Shown here: in pieces, positions 45,982 to 58,300 of the stretch
Layout: the number at the start of each line of letters is the position of its first letter
How positions within the stretch are numbered: position 1 is the first letter of the stretch
Assembly (NCBI RefSeq): GCF_011075055.1
Contig: NC_058156.1
Location: 4,712,001-4,776,000, forward strand
Source: Mangifera indica
Taxonomy: Eukaryota; Streptophyta; Magnoliopsida; Sapindales; Anacardiaceae
Direction: 5' to 3'
Length of the DNA: 64,000 nucleotides
Position numbers and translations under genes: made by a program
The notes under the pieces: generated by a model
What the model was told of the DNA's origin: nothing
The model's input: only the letters and a program-made list of their open reading frames with translations
Database searches by the model: none

Positions 45982-47921
45982 GCACCATGTAACTCATCAA
46001 GCATGTCATCAAGTCTAGGGATGGGATACCTATACTTGATGGTTATATTGTTAATGGCTCTACTATCCACACACATCCTATATGAGCCATCTTTGTTAGG
46101 AACAAGTAGGGCTGGAACAGAACATGGACTCATGCTAGGCTTCACAAAGCCTTTTTCAATCAATTCTTCCACTTGCCTTTGCAACTCTTTAGTCTCCATG
46201 GGATTGCATCTATAGGCTGGCTTATTAGGCAATGGTGCACCCGGAACCAAGTCAATTTGATGCTCAATGCCTCTTATAGGAGGAAGGCCGGATGAAAGCT
46301 CTAGTGGAAACACATCTTCAAATTCAGCCAAGAGAGATTGAACTAAGGGGTGGGCTTCTTTCTTCTCATGTTTGAGCTCCCCTTCAAGTATAAGTAATGC
46401 AAAGATAGGTTGCAAACTCAAAAGAGCCCTTTCTACTTGCTGCCCATTCATATACATACTCTCCCTTTTAGCTTCTTTCCCTTTGATAGCCTTGTTAGCT
46501 TCTTGGGGACTAAGAGGTAGCAAAGTAATGGCCTTCCCCTTGAATTTGAAGGAATAAGTGTTCTTTTTACCATTATGAGTTACTTCTCTATCAAATTGCC
46601 AAGGTCTCCCTAGCAACAAATGGCATGCATCCATGGGAACTACATCACACACAATCTCATCTTGGTAATGCTTACCAATGGAGAAGGAAACAAGTACTTG
46701 TTTGGCTACTTGGAGGCTGGTCCCATTGCTCAACCATTGGAGCTTATATGGTTGAGGATGAGGTATGGTAGACAATCCAAGTTTCTCCACTAATGTAGAT
46801 GAAGCCACATTTGCACAACTTCCACTATCTATAATCAAAGAACACACCTTGCCTCCAATGGTGCATCTTGATTGGAAAATTTGGAGCCGTTGTTCCTCAT
46901 GTGGAAAGGACTTGGAATGCAATACTCTTCTAATCACTAACATCTCTCCTTCATCAGCCCTTTGCATGACCTCCTCATTTTCTTCTTCGGCAGCTCCATC
47001 TTCATGGCCATAATCTACATTTTCTTCATCTTCTTGAAGAGATTCTTCAATAGCTTGAATCTCCATCAATGACAAAGTTCTTCTATTTGGGCATTCGGCT
47101 TGGAAGTGTCCACAGCCTTGGCATTTGAAGCACTTTTTATTGGAGAGATCAAGTCTTCCCATAATTGGTTTGTTCTTGCTAGGTTCTACCACCTTTTCTT
47201 TCCCTTTCTCCTTGGAAGTGATTTCGGCAGCCTTATAGTTGGATGGGGAACCCTTTTGAAAGGTGGTTCCCTTGTGGAAAGGAGGGCTTTTGTAGAATGA
47301 AGTCCCCTTGGTAAATGGCTTGGCAACTGTAGACTTCATGGCCTTCTTTTGCTTCTCCACCTTAATAGCCAACTTACTAACATCTTCAAAGGTGCAATAT
47401 GGTTGCAATTCTACCATATGAGCAATGTCTTGGTTTAAACCACCAATGAATCTTGCAATGGTTTGCTCTTTCACTTCCGGTAGCTCACTTCTCATTAATA
47501 GCTTCTCAAATTCCCTTATGTAATGCTCTACTCCATCACTTCCTTGTTTAAGGGTGTGTAGCTTGAGGTAAAGATCTTGTTTATGGTTGTCCGGAAGAAA
47601 TCTTCTCTTCATAAGCTTCTTTAGTTTCTCCCAAGATCTCACTCTCTCTTTACCATCCCTTTCCCTTTGCTTCTTAAGATTTTCTCACCACAAGGATGCA
47701 TAATTCTTGAATTTCAATATGTTAAGTTTACATTTCTTCTCATCCGAATAGCCCTTATATTCAAAAACTCTCTCTATGGCATGTAACCAATCAACAAAAT
47801 CATCCGGACTCATGCTCCCTTCGAATTCCAGAATTTCAATTCTTAAACCCCTATCATCATCCTTTTCTCTCCTAGGTGGCCTCTCTTGTTCTTCCTTACT
47901 TGAATAATCATGAAGCATCAA
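45957..47921 (-). pseudogene. gag-protease-RT N-terminus of A
   Basis: One frame from 47921 (MMLHDYSSKEEQERPPRRE) with a single TGA at 47685 (second Trp of LWWENL), then 561 uninterrupted codons: gag core with DLYLKLHTLKQGSDGVEHY, zinc knuckle CFKCQGCGHFQAEC, an acidic spacer (EEENEEVMQRADEGE), protease LIIDSGSCANVAS and LLLGRPWQFDREV, linker MNGQQVERALLSLQ, RT N-terminus with [13 protein letters not shown] and YRMCVDSRAINNI. A one-base loss (CTCCAAATT) near 45965 shifts the frame at FSK. Confidence 0.93.
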
Positions 47922-48399
47922 TTCCTCCCTATGATGTCTAGGAGGAGGAGGGGAAGGTCTAATATGTCTTCTTGGTTGATGTAGTTGGGTTGGGTGAGGT
48001 GGAGGAGGGGGTATTTGGCTTTGTGTTGAAGTTTGGGGCTATGATAAGGGTGCCCTACTTTGAGTGAGGGTCAAGTCTCTCATCATTTGCATCATTTGAT
48101 TCATTTGGTCCTTAATGACCTTAAGTTCTCCTTTAACTTCTTTTAATGCCATGTGGGCAAATTCCCAAGGATGAGGAGGATGAGGATGAAGTTCTTTTAT
48201 GAGACATTTGTGGTAATGGCTAGTAGGTAAAGGTTAATGGTTATAAGTGTTTTAAGGGTTGGGGTGAGTATTGGTAAGTATTTAGGTTAAGGAAGGTTTG
48301 TGTTTAAGGTAAATTAAGGTTCTGTGAACAGTAAATTTCGGGAGGTGAGCAGTAGCTCCGGGAGATAGAAATCACTCAACAAATCACACAAACAACCTA
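47922..48399 (-). other. Leader of A
   Basis: Non-coding on the minus strand, with GTGAACAGTA-like motifs near 48320-48350, also found in the LTR. Its true gag start could lie slightly upstream of 47921. Confidence 0.65.
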
Positions 48400-48412
48400 G
48401 GCTCTGATACCA
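48400..48412 (-). promoter_or_regulatory. Primer binding site of A (initiator Met tRNA)
   Basis: Minus strand TGGTATCAGAGCC, two bases from the 5' LTR end. Perfect match to the usual plant initiator tRNA-Met site. Confidence 0.93.
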
Positions 48413-48414
48413 AA

Positions 48415-49407
48415 TGGTGCATATCCATCAAGGCAATGCAACAATTCACAAACTCAAATCTGGAAATTAATGTTCATATGGCACATCAGCACTTTGTCTT
48501 CCAATTTAACCAATCAAATGACCTCCAAAACATACAAAGTATAGATTATTGGAAAGGGTATTCAAAGAGCTTTCTAATGGTATATTATAGCAATCACAAC
48601 TCAACCAACAAGGCATTCAAAACTTGTTTCAAAGTTTGATGACAAAATCTGAAAATGGCAAAATCACACACTGTAAACAGTATCCGGGCATACAACATAC
48701 ATTCACACTTTGGATTTCAAGGGTAACAAGAAAGTTAACCAAGGCATAAAGGAAATTTCCACCAACCTTGGGGTCTTCCACCACCAATTCTTCCTCCAAG
48801 ATGAATTGGATAAAGGAAAAAGCAACTAAAGAAAAGCTACAAAGCTTTACTTGAATATTTCATTATCAAAGAATTCTAGCCTGTACAAGTGAAAATCCAC
48901 TTTCATATACAAGAGCAAGTGGTTGCAAAAATTGGGCATTAATTTGACATGGAAGCTTTTCCCTTCATTTAAGCTTAACCATTCATTCAATACTAAGGTC
49001 ATACCATATTAATTGAAGAAAACAACAAAAGGGAACAACTTTTCCCTAAAAGGTGGAACTATGTCCACAAACTAAAGTTACTTGCTTCCCTTTTAGTTGC
49101 AATCCAACTAAATGGGTTTCATGGCATCTTGGACTCCATTTAGGTGATGGAGGGCTGCCTCATCTACTTGGGCTTCAAGTGGGCTTGTAGTTGGCTTCTT
49201 GGACTCATTTAAGTTTCCATTTCATTAAGGCCTTGGATGCAAGTAATGAGATTGCACCCAAAAGTAAAGTTAGGCCAAGGTGGAAAAAGCAATGAATCTT
49301 TGGGCTTGCATGGAGCTAATTCTTCATTCTCAATGGTGGCTTAAGCCAAATGGAGATTTGATAGAGACTTGGAAGCTAGGGTTAGAGAGGTAGCCGAAAA
49401 TACATCA
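48415..49407 (-). mobile_element. 5' LTR of A
   Basis: 993 bp, TGGTGCATATCC to AAATACATCA on the plus text, followed by the GACCT target copy. Confidence 0.93.
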
Positions 49408-49699
49408 GACCTCTTCTTTTAGTGCCATGTGGGCAAATTCCCAAGGATGAGGAGGTAAGGAAGATGAGGATGAAGTTCTTTTATAGGACATTTTTAGCAA
49501 TGGTTAGTGGGTAAAGGCTAATGGTTATAAGTGTTTAAAGGTTGGGGGAAGTATTGGTAAGTGTTTAGGTTAAGGAAAGTTTGTGTTTTAGGCAAATTAA
49601 GGTTTAGTGAATAGTAACTCTATAGTGAACAGTAAATTTCGGTGGTGAACAGTGGCTTCAGGAGGCAGAAATCAATCAACAAATCACACAAACACCCTA
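49408..49699 (-). other. Leader of B, LTR-proximal part
   Basis: Resumes the B leader after element A. GTGAACAGT-type motifs are repeated three times near 49608-49660. Confidence 0.75.
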
Positions 49700-49712
49700 G
49701 GCTTTGATACCA
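49700..49712 (-). promoter_or_regulatory. Primer binding site of B
   Basis: Minus strand TGGTATCAAAGCC, one base different from A, two bases from the 5' LTR of B. Confidence 0.88.
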
Positions 49713-49714
49713 AA

Positions 49715-51045
49715 TGGTGCATTTCCATCAAGACAATGCAATAACGCACAAACTCAATTCTGGAAATTACTATTTGTTTTTTTTTTTTTTGGTAATTAAT
49801 AATAAGTTTATACCAAAGAAAGGATATACAAATGCTTATCTAGGACAAAGCTCCTAGATTAAGCTTTACACAAGTATACCTAGGACAAGCCCCTAGGTCA
49901 TGCCGCAACAAACAAGAAACACTAAAAACAAACATTGAATCAAAGTGATCCAAAGATACAACACAACTCACAAGCATACCTAGGACAAGTCCCTAGGTTA
50001 TGCCGAATCACATACCCAACACAAGTTGATACAAAACACATGACATGACCTTGCAACCTAAAACCAAAACATATTACAAGTCAGGAAATTACTATTTGTT
50101 TGGCACAGTGGCAATTTGTCTTTCAATTTTAACCAATCAAATGACCTCCAAATCACGCAAATTATATATCATTGGAAAAGGCATTCAAAGAGATTTTTAA
50201 TGATATATAATATCAATCACAACTCAATCAATAAGGAATTCAAAACTTGCTCTAAAGTTTGTTGGCAAAAACTAGAATTGCAAAATCATACACTGTGAAC
50301 AGTATCCAAGGCATACAACACACATTCACATCCTCACACTTTAGATTTCAAGGGTAACAAGAAAATTAACCAAGGCATAAAGGAAAGTTCCACCAACCTT
50401 AGGATCTTCCACCACCAATTCTTCCTTCAAGATGAATTGGATAAAGGAACAAACAAAGAAAAACTACAAAGCTTTGCTTGAAATTTTCACTATCAAAGGA
50501 GTCTAAAGTTTACAAGTGAAAAAGCCATACTTATATATAAGAGGAAGTGGCGGCAAAATGAGCATTCATAGGCCATTAATTAGACAAATAAGCTATGGCC
50601 TTCATTTAAGCTTAGCCAATCAAATAAACTTATGCCATATCATATTAATGAAGAAAATGACAAAAAGGGAATAATTTTTCCTTAAAAAGTGGAACTATGT
50701 CCACCAACTAAAGTTACTTGCTTTCTCTTTAGTTGCAATTCAACTAAATAGGCTTCATAGCATCTTGGGCTCCAATGTAAGTGATGGATGGCTGCCTCAT
50801 CTACTTGGGCTTCAAAGTGGGCTTGTAATTGGCTTCTTGGACTCATTTAAGCTTCCATTTCATTAAGGCCTTGGATGCAAGTAATGAGAGTGCACCCAAA
50901 AGTAAAGTTGGGCCAAATTGGAGATGGCAAAGGTTTTTTGGGCTTGCATAGAGCTTTTCCCTCATTCCCTTCATTAGCTTGGGCCGAATGGTGCATGGCT
51001 AAGAACTTGGAGGCCGAAAATGTTGAAGTGGTCGAAGATACATCA
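49715..51045 (-). mobile_element. 5' LTR of B, containing a LINE tail
   Basis: TGGTGCATTTCC to GATACATCA. About 1.0 kb without the LINE insertion at 49780-50083 and its duplicated target. Flanked outside by GTTTG. Confidence 0.92.
49780..50083 (-). mobile_element. LINE 3' tail with 18-bp target duplication
   Basis: Minus-strand LINE 3' UTR ending in poly(A) (poly(T) on the plus text from 49780). GGAAATTACTATTTGTTT occurs at 49762-49779 and 50084-50101. It holds two copies of the CCTAGG stem-loop plus the ATCTAGG stem-loop, matching the 3' UTR of LINE E, and starts inside that UTR, so it is strongly 5'-truncated. Confidence 0.93.
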
Positions 51046-51050
51046 GTTTG

Positions 51051-53440
51051 CCAAAAAAAGTGAGGTTAAGAGTTCTATGATCACAAGGTAGCAACTACTT
51101 GTACTTATGTACAAGGATGTTTATTTTCTTACTAATGACCTTAACCCCCTTTTGCATAGTATGGTTGTTTCATTATTGCAGGAGTTTGAAGACTTGTTTC
51201 CCAAAGAGATTCCCCATGGATTACCTCCTTTAAGAGGTATTGAGCACCAAATTGACTTCATACCTTGGGCTGTCATACCAAATCAACCTGCCTATACAAA
51301 GGAGATACAAAGGCAAATAGATGAGTTGGTGGAAAAGGGATTTGTCAGAGAGAGTCTTAGCCCATGCTCTGTTCCTGTCATTCTAGTCCCAAAGAAAGAT
51401 AGAACATGGCACATGTGTGTAGATTGTCGAGCCATCAATAAGATCACGGTAAAGTATAGACATCCTATCCTTAGATTAGATTATATGCTAGATGAGTTGC
51501 ATGGTTCGTGTGTGTTTTCAAAAATTGATTTAAAGAGTGGCTACTATTAAATCCGCATGAAAGAGGGAGATGAATGGAAGACCGCATTTAAAACTAAATA
51601 TGGATTGTATGAGTGGTTAGTAATGCCTTTTGGTTTAACTAATGCGCCTAGTACATTCATGAGGTTAATGAATCATGTCTTGCGTGCTTTCATAGGTAAA
51701 TTTGTAATAGTTTATTTTGATGATATTTTAGTTTATCGCAAGAATTTGGGTGAACATGTGAAACACTTGCATGTTGTTTTTAGTGTGTTAAGAGAGAACT
51801 AACTATATGCTAATATCAAAAAGTATACATTTTGCATGGAATCCGTTTTATTTCTTGGCTATGTTGTTAGCTTGCAAGGTATTAGTGTGGATGAAGATAA
51901 GGTAAAGGTGATAAGGGACTGGCCTACACCTAAGAACGCAAACTAGGTAAAAAGTTTTCATGGTTTAGCAAGTTTTTATCGAAGGTTTGTTAAGAATTTT
52001 AGTTCTATTGCTGCACTTTTAAATTAACTTGTTAAAAAGAATGTTGTTTTTAAGTGGGAAGATGTGCATGATCGGGCTTTCAATACCTTGAAAGAAAAGA
52101 TTACTAATGCACCTTTGTTATGTCTACCTAACTTTGATAAAATTTTTGAGGTAGAATTTGATGCATCTGGAATAGGAATAGGGGTTGTTTTGATGCAAGA
52201 TTTCAAACCAATTGCTTACTTTAGTGAAAAACTAAGTGGGGCAGCCTTGAATTATCCCACTTATGACAAGGAACTTTATGCATTGGTAAGAACTCTTCAA
52301 ACATGGCAACATTATTTGTGGCCAAAGGAATTCATCATTCATTCTAATCATGAGAGCTTAAAGTTCTTGAAATCCCAAGGTAAGCTTAATAAAAGACATG
52401 CTAACTGGTTGGAGTTCATCGAAATGTTTCTTTATGTGATCAAGTACAAACATGGAAAAGAAAACGTTGTTGCCGATGCATTGTCTAGGAGGTACACACT
52501 ACTTACTTCTTTGCAAACTAAGTTACTTGGTTTTGAATTACTTAAGGACTTATATACTAATGATTCTGATTTTAGCCAAGTATGGAATGCATGTGATAAG
52601 TGTGCGTTTGGTGATTTTTATAGGCATGAAGGATTTCTGTTTAGGAGACATAAATTATGTGTGCCTATTTGTTCTATTCGTGAGTTGCTTGTTAGGGAAA
52701 CTCACAGGGGTGGGTTGATGGGTCACTTTGGTGTGCAAAAAACTTTAGATATATTGCGTGAGAATTTTTATTGGCCTAATATGAAGCATTATGTGCAATC
52801 TGTTGGTGATAAGTACAATACATGTAAGCAAGCAAAATCTAAGGTCAAACCGCATGGCTTGTATACCCCTTTACTCGCACCTAACCAACCTTAGACTGAC
52901 ATTTCCATGGATTTTGTCTTAGGATTATCGAGGTCTCGAAATGGTAAGGACAACATATTTGTAGTTGTTGATAGGTTTAGTAAAATGGCTCATTTTATTG
53001 CATGTTCTAAAACCAATGATGCAACACAAATTGCTGATTTGTTCTTTAAGAAAGTAGTTTGCTTGCATGGTCTGCCAAGAACCATTGTTAGTGATAGAGA
53101 TGTTAAGTTTTAAAGTCATTTTTAGCGCACTTTATGGAATAAATTGGGAACTAAACTCTTATTTTCTACTATTGCACATCCTCAAACGGATGGACAAACT
53201 GAAGTAGTTAATAAGACACTCACTACTTTGTTACGTGCTATCATTCAAAAGAACTTAAAGCAATCAAAAAAGTGTTTACCACATGTTGAATTTGCTTATA
53301 ATAGATCTGTTCATTCTACTACTTCATTTTCACCTTTTGAAGTTGTTTATGACATTAATCCTTTAACTCCTTTGGATATTTTATCTTTGCCTACTAATGA
53401 ATGTGCTAATATTGATGGTAAGAAAAAGGCAGACTTAAAA
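51051..53440 (+). pseudogene. RT-RNase H-integrase of element D
   Basis: Resumes D after element [23 protein letters not shown], a short deletion after [26 protein letters not shown] then TAA 51548, [13 protein letters not shown]. RNase [26 protein letters not shown]. Integrase: [19 protein letters not shown], zinc region with DKYNTC (first Cys lost), [21 protein letters not shown] then stop, [15 protein letters not shown]. Almost the whole stretch is one frame with at least seven stops, many of them former Trp or Gln codons. It is cut near 53440 (DGKKKADLK) by LINE E. Confidence 0.9.
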
Positions 53441-54058
53441 ATAACTCTCTCGCTATCTCTCTCTAAAAATATGCTCTCCCTTCTCTCTAAAAATCCACCT
53501 CTCCCCCCTTCCACCTCCTATTAGGTCTTGTGTTTCTTTCTCGGCTGTGGTGGTTTATCCTAGGTCCTATACTCCGGTCCAGTGACCTCGGTCACCGGCT
53601 CCATTCCCTCCTCCGGTCTGTTTTAATATCACAGTCGGTTTTTCTAATGGTGATAGCTTTGGAGTCCTTGTTTTATTGTTTTAAAGGTTCTGTTTTTTAA
53701 GTTTGTCCCGTTTAAAAGCTTTCGGTGTCAACCCTTCCAAGTTGCGGTTTTCAGTCTTCATTTCCGATGGTTTTCTTCTTTTCCGGTTTGCTTGGGTGTT
53801 TGTAAGCTGCAGTTGGTTTCCCTCTCTCCTAAAATTCAAAATTTTGATTGTTGGCTTGTGTTTTGCGCCATTTCCTCTTTGGTGCATACTGCCTTATTCT
53901 TTCCGTGGCAGGTTTCCTCCTTTCCACTTCAGGATAGTTTAGTCTGCTGTGCATTTGGTCTGCTCTGTGTTGCAGGCTGTTTTGCATTGATTTGGTTAGT
54001 CTATCCTCACCTTTCTCTTTCTCCCTCACTTTATCTTTTGTCCATAACCATTCTTAGC
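53441..54058 (+). promoter_or_regulatory. 5' UTR (probable internal promoter) of LINE E
   Basis: Opens with pyrimidine-rich CTCTCTCTAAAAATATGCTC and similar repeats, then a GTTCTGTTTTTTAAG and CCTCTCTCC-rich stretch. LINE F carries nearly the same about 610 bp before its ORF1. Short frames here are not supported. Confidence 0.65.
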
Positions 54059-55384
54059 ATGTCGTCTACTGGACAAGTTAAACCTTCTGAAGCTGCTGTA
54101 GTATCCGTTGGAGAGAAAGATAATAAGGCTTCTTGGAGCTCCCTCTTCTCACCAAAGGAGTCTTGCACTAAGCTGGAATATTATGAGCCTAGAGGAAGAG
54201 ATGCAAAAGGGCGTGTGTGAGTAGCTCCTCCTCAAGAAATTGCGGAAGAGGGAGCTGCAAAATGGAGAACTTGTGCGGTGGGTTTTTTCCTAGGCAAAAG
54301 ACCTCCATTCTTGACTGTTAAAAGAACACTTGAGAAGATATGGGCATCATATGGACTAAGTGAGGTTATGACCTCTGGCCAAGGAGTATTCATACTAAAA
54401 TTCCAAGACATGGATGGAGTTTCTAAAGCGGTGGAAGTAGGACAGCTTACTATTGGTGGACACCCATTTATAGTTCGGAAATGGACTACAAATCTTCCCA
54501 TGATGATCAATGATGTCAAGAAGGTGGCTATATGGGTGAGATTGTATGGCATCCCACTTGAGTTTTGGTCTCCAAAAGGACTCAGCTATATAGCAAGTGC
54601 CATTGGGAATCCTCTTTATATGGATGCTGTTACGGAAGGAGGGACAAGATTAAAGTTCGCACGGATATGTATTGAGATCAAAGTGGATTCGGACTGCCCA
54701 GAGTCTATTAATTTAACTCTACCAAATGGTGAAAGCTTGGTGATCAATGTAGAGTATAGTTGGAAACCACTAAAATGCAATGGGTGCCAATGCTTTGGAC
54801 ACTCCATTGCCAATTGTCATTTAGCTCCGAAATTTGAAGGTAGCACATCTTCACGGAAAAACCTCAAGGATGGGGATGGAATGATAACAGCAAAGAAGCT
54901 ACTTGGGAAAGATAGCAAACTGAAGGTGGCAAACAGCAATGACAAAAAGGCCAAAGGTAAAGGTGTGGAGATTCATAATTCAGTGGAAAACACTAATAAG
55001 AATAATAGATATTCAGCATTAGCCAACCATGAGTCCCATGGACAAATCAATAGGAGCATAATGATGGTTGAAGAGGTAAACCCGGAGAAAACCAATGAAG
55101 TAGTCACTTCGGCAGTAAAAGAAAAGGTGAATGAAGCTAGCACTTCCAAGAATAGTCAAGTTATAGCAGCAAAGGGAATAGATATAGAGGATGAAGGAGC
55201 TGGTTCAAATGGTGGGGAGGACTTGGAAAATGAGGGCTCTCCAACAATAGTCCCATTTGGAGGAAAGCTAAAAGTGGCTGAGATGGATCTTAGGAAGAAG
55301 AAAGTGGATATGAAGACTATGAACTTGGGGAAAAAATTGGCAAAGCTCAAGAAAGCTAATTCCCCTCCACCATCATCCAAATGA
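54059..55384 (+). pseudogene. LINE E ORF1 (DUF4283-like, zinc knuckle), one early stop
   Basis: ATG at 54059 (MSSTGQVKPSEAAVV), 441 codons with one TGA at 54218, where the sister LINE F has TGT (Cys). After it: AKWRTCAVGFFLGKRPPF, GVFILKFQDMDGVSKAVE, VAIWVRLYGIPLEFWSPKGL, the DUF4283-type RNA-binding region of plant L1 ORF1, then a CX2CX4HX4C knuckle CNGCQCFGHSIANC (about residue 241-254) and a basic, Lys-rich C-terminus. ORF1 ends with TGA overlapping the ORF2 ATG (ATGA at 55381). Confidence 0.9.
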
Positions 55385-58300
55385 CAAAGATAGCTTGCTG
55401 GAACATTAGGGGCCTCAATGCTCCTATCAAGCAAAGGGAGGTAAGGCATTTTATCAAGCATAATAACATTGAAATAATGGCTGTGTTGGAAACAAAAGTG
55501 GGGAATGATAGCTTGAGTAGAGTGAATGGTAATATTTGGAAAGAGTGGGAGAATGCTAATAACAATGATAGTCACCCTAATGGGAGAATTTGGGTAGGAT
55601 GGAATAAAGATGCTATCAGATTGAATGTCATTGAGAAAAATCCGCAATTCATTCATAGGGAGGCTTGGTTAGTAAAGGAGAACTCTCTTATAGCCTTAAC
55701 TATAGTCTATGGGTATAATCAACCTTTGGAAAGAAGAAGACTATGGAAGGAAATTAATAGGCTATCCAATCGGATGGGAAACAAACCGTGGCTAATAATG
55801 GGTGATTTTAATGCAATTAGGGGTCCAAATGAGAAAATTGGAGGAGTGTCATGGGAAGATACTTATTGTGATGACCTAAACAAGTGTTGTGAGGAAGCAA
55901 ACCTAGATGATCTTCGGTATATGGGAAACCAACTCACTTGGAGCAATTGTAGTGAAGGACATAGGAGGATAGCATGCAAGTTGGATAGAGCCCTTGTAAA
56001 TGAACATTGGAAAGATGCTTTTGAGGAATCCTTTGCCATTTTTCTCAACCCTTCCATCTCTGACCATTCCCCATGCATTGTGACTTGTGGAGGTGGTGAA
56101 AAAAGGAGGAAGGTCCCTTTCAAGTTCTACAACATGTGGGCAACACATGATAATTTCCTTAATATTGTGAGGGAGGCTTGGAAAGAGGACTTTGAAGGAA
56201 GCCCTATGTATAATCTCATCAGAAAGCTTAAGAGACTAAATGGGGCTTTTAGGAGGCTAAATAAGGAGGGTTTTTGGAGAATTTCAGAAAAGGTGGAAGA
56301 AGCTAAAGAAAGATTGGAGGATGTTCAAAATAGACTACAAAACAGCCCTCTAAATGAAGATTTAGCCAAGGAAGAAAAGGTTTGGTCAGAGAACTACAAA
56401 AGTCTAAGTGAAGCTGAAGAATCTTTAGCTAGACAAAAAGCCAAAGTTCATTGGCTTCAAGAAGGAGATCAATATACCAAATTTTTCTTCAAATGCATCA
56501 AAGCCCGAAGGAGTAGGAACTCTATCAATAGTGTGTGCCTAGATGATGGAACCTTTGTTAGTAATATGGAGGATGTTAAGAAGGAGTTTGTTAGCTATTT
56601 CAAGAAAGTCCTTAATACCACGGTATCATGCAATTCCAATGTTGAGGAAATTCAAAGGCTGCTAAAGTTTCAAATAGAGATTCAAGAGAAAGAGAACATG
56701 ATCAAAGAAGTGGGGGAAGAGGAAATCAAAGCCATTATCTTTGCCATGGACAACAACAAAGCTCCGGGGCCGGATGGTTATGGTGCCTTCTTTTTTAAAG
56801 CCGCTTGGGAGATTGTGGGGAATGATGTGATTAAGGCAGTCAAGCACTTTTTCTCTTCAGGCCATCTTCTCAAAGAGGTAAATTGCACTATCTTAGCTCT
56901 TGTCCCCAAGGTTGCTAACTCTTCAAAGTGTATGGAGTATAGGCCGATAGCTTGCTGCAATATAATCTACAAATGCATTTCTAAAATCCTTGCAAATCGT
57001 CTCAAAGCCATACTTCCGAATTTCATTGATAAAGCCCAAGGAGCATTTGTGGGAGGAAGGTGCATTGGAGAGAATATAATGTTGTGTCAAGACCTTATGC
57101 ATAACTACCATAGAATGAGCAAAGACAAGAAGTGTGCCATGAAGATTGATCTATTGAAGGCATATGATACGGTTCATTGGGACTTCATCCTTGCTATTCT
57201 TGAAGCAATTGGTTTTCATGGAAAATTCATTGGTTGGATTAGAAGCTGCATCACAACCCCTTCCTTCTCATTAGGAATAAATGGTGAATTTGTGGGTTTT
57301 TTCAAGAGCTCTCATGGTCTTAGACAAGGGGACCCTTTATCCCCTTACCTTTTTGTCATGGCAATGGAGATTCTCTCCCGGATGCCTGGAGAACTCAAGA
57401 ACATCCCTTCGTTTGGTCATCATTGGAAATGTAAGAAGAACAACATAACTCATTTGTGCTTTGCCGATGACCTTATTTTGTTTTGTAGGGCAGATGTTGA
57501 ATCCATTACTCTCATGAAAAGATCCTTAAACCTTTTTCATGAATGGTCCAGACTCCAAATGAATTGCAACAAAAGCAATATATACATCTCCGGAATACCC
57601 CAAGAGGAGAAGATCAAGCTTGTGGATTCTATCAATTTGGAGGTGGGAGAATTGCCTTTCAAGTATCTAGGAGTTCCAATAACTTCCTCAAAGCTCAAAA
57701 GAAGTGATTGCAAGCTGCTCATTGATAAGATTGTGGGGAGAATTTATTTGTGGCGTAACAAATTCTTATCTTATGCGGGAAGATTGTTACTTATCAAGGC
57801 TGTCCTATTTAGCATTCAAGTGTATTGGTCTTCCATATTTATTCTTCCTTCAAGTGTGCATAAGGAAATAGATGGAATTTTGAGGAATTTTCTTTGGAAT
57901 GGTGCTGCCATGGATGGTAGAAAGGCCAAAGTTGCGTGGGATGAGGTATGTGTTCCTAAAGAAGAGGGTGGTCTTGGCATTATGAGGTGCAAAGTGTGGA
58001 ACAAGGCTGCCATCATAAAGAATATGTGGAAGATTCTCCTTGATAAGGGGAATACACTTTGGGTGGAATGGATTAAGGCAAACAAGCTTAGAGGTAAAAG
58101 TTTTTGGGAGATCAAGCCGAATAGTGAGAGTTCATGGGTTTGGAGCAAAATTTTAAACCTTAGGGAACAAATGAAAACCAAGTTCAAGAAAGTCATCGGC
58201 AATGGGGAAAACACTTTTCTTTGGCTTGATAATTGGCACCCCTATGGACCATTAATGGATAAGTACGGAACTCCGATCATCTATGATTCTAGAATTCCTA

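Larger units (their letters stand above)
42737..49407 (-). mobile_element. Gypsy element A, full length, TSD GACCT
   Basis: LTRs at 42737-43711 and 48415-49407, primer binding site at 48400-48412, polypurine tract beside 43711, and GACCT copies at 42732-42736 and 49408-49412. The host on both sides is the leader of element B, a relative in the same orientation. The LTRs differ at several percent of sites by eye, so the insertion is not recent. The coding region has two stops and two frameshifts. Confidence 0.95.
24011..51045 (-). mobile_element. Gypsy element B (complete outline, nested contents), TSD GTTTG
   Basis: The outer termini are TGGTGCATTTCC at 24011 and GATACATCA at 51045. GTTTG flanks both (24006-24010 and 51046-51050), and element D sequence lies outside on each side, so the 27 kb between them is one insertion enlarged by later ones. 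B's own parts are: 3' LTR 24011-24210 plus 37070-37884; coding region 37885-42520 with a LINE at 39001-39454; leader 42521-42736 plus 49408-49714; 5' LTR 49715-51045. Later guests are array C, element A and two LINE tails. Confidence 0.93.

Noticed and set aside
53703..54029. Small proteins in the LINE E 5' UTR
   Set aside because: The same frames in LINE F are altered in parallel with the DNA and carry no known domain; the region behaves as a UTR.
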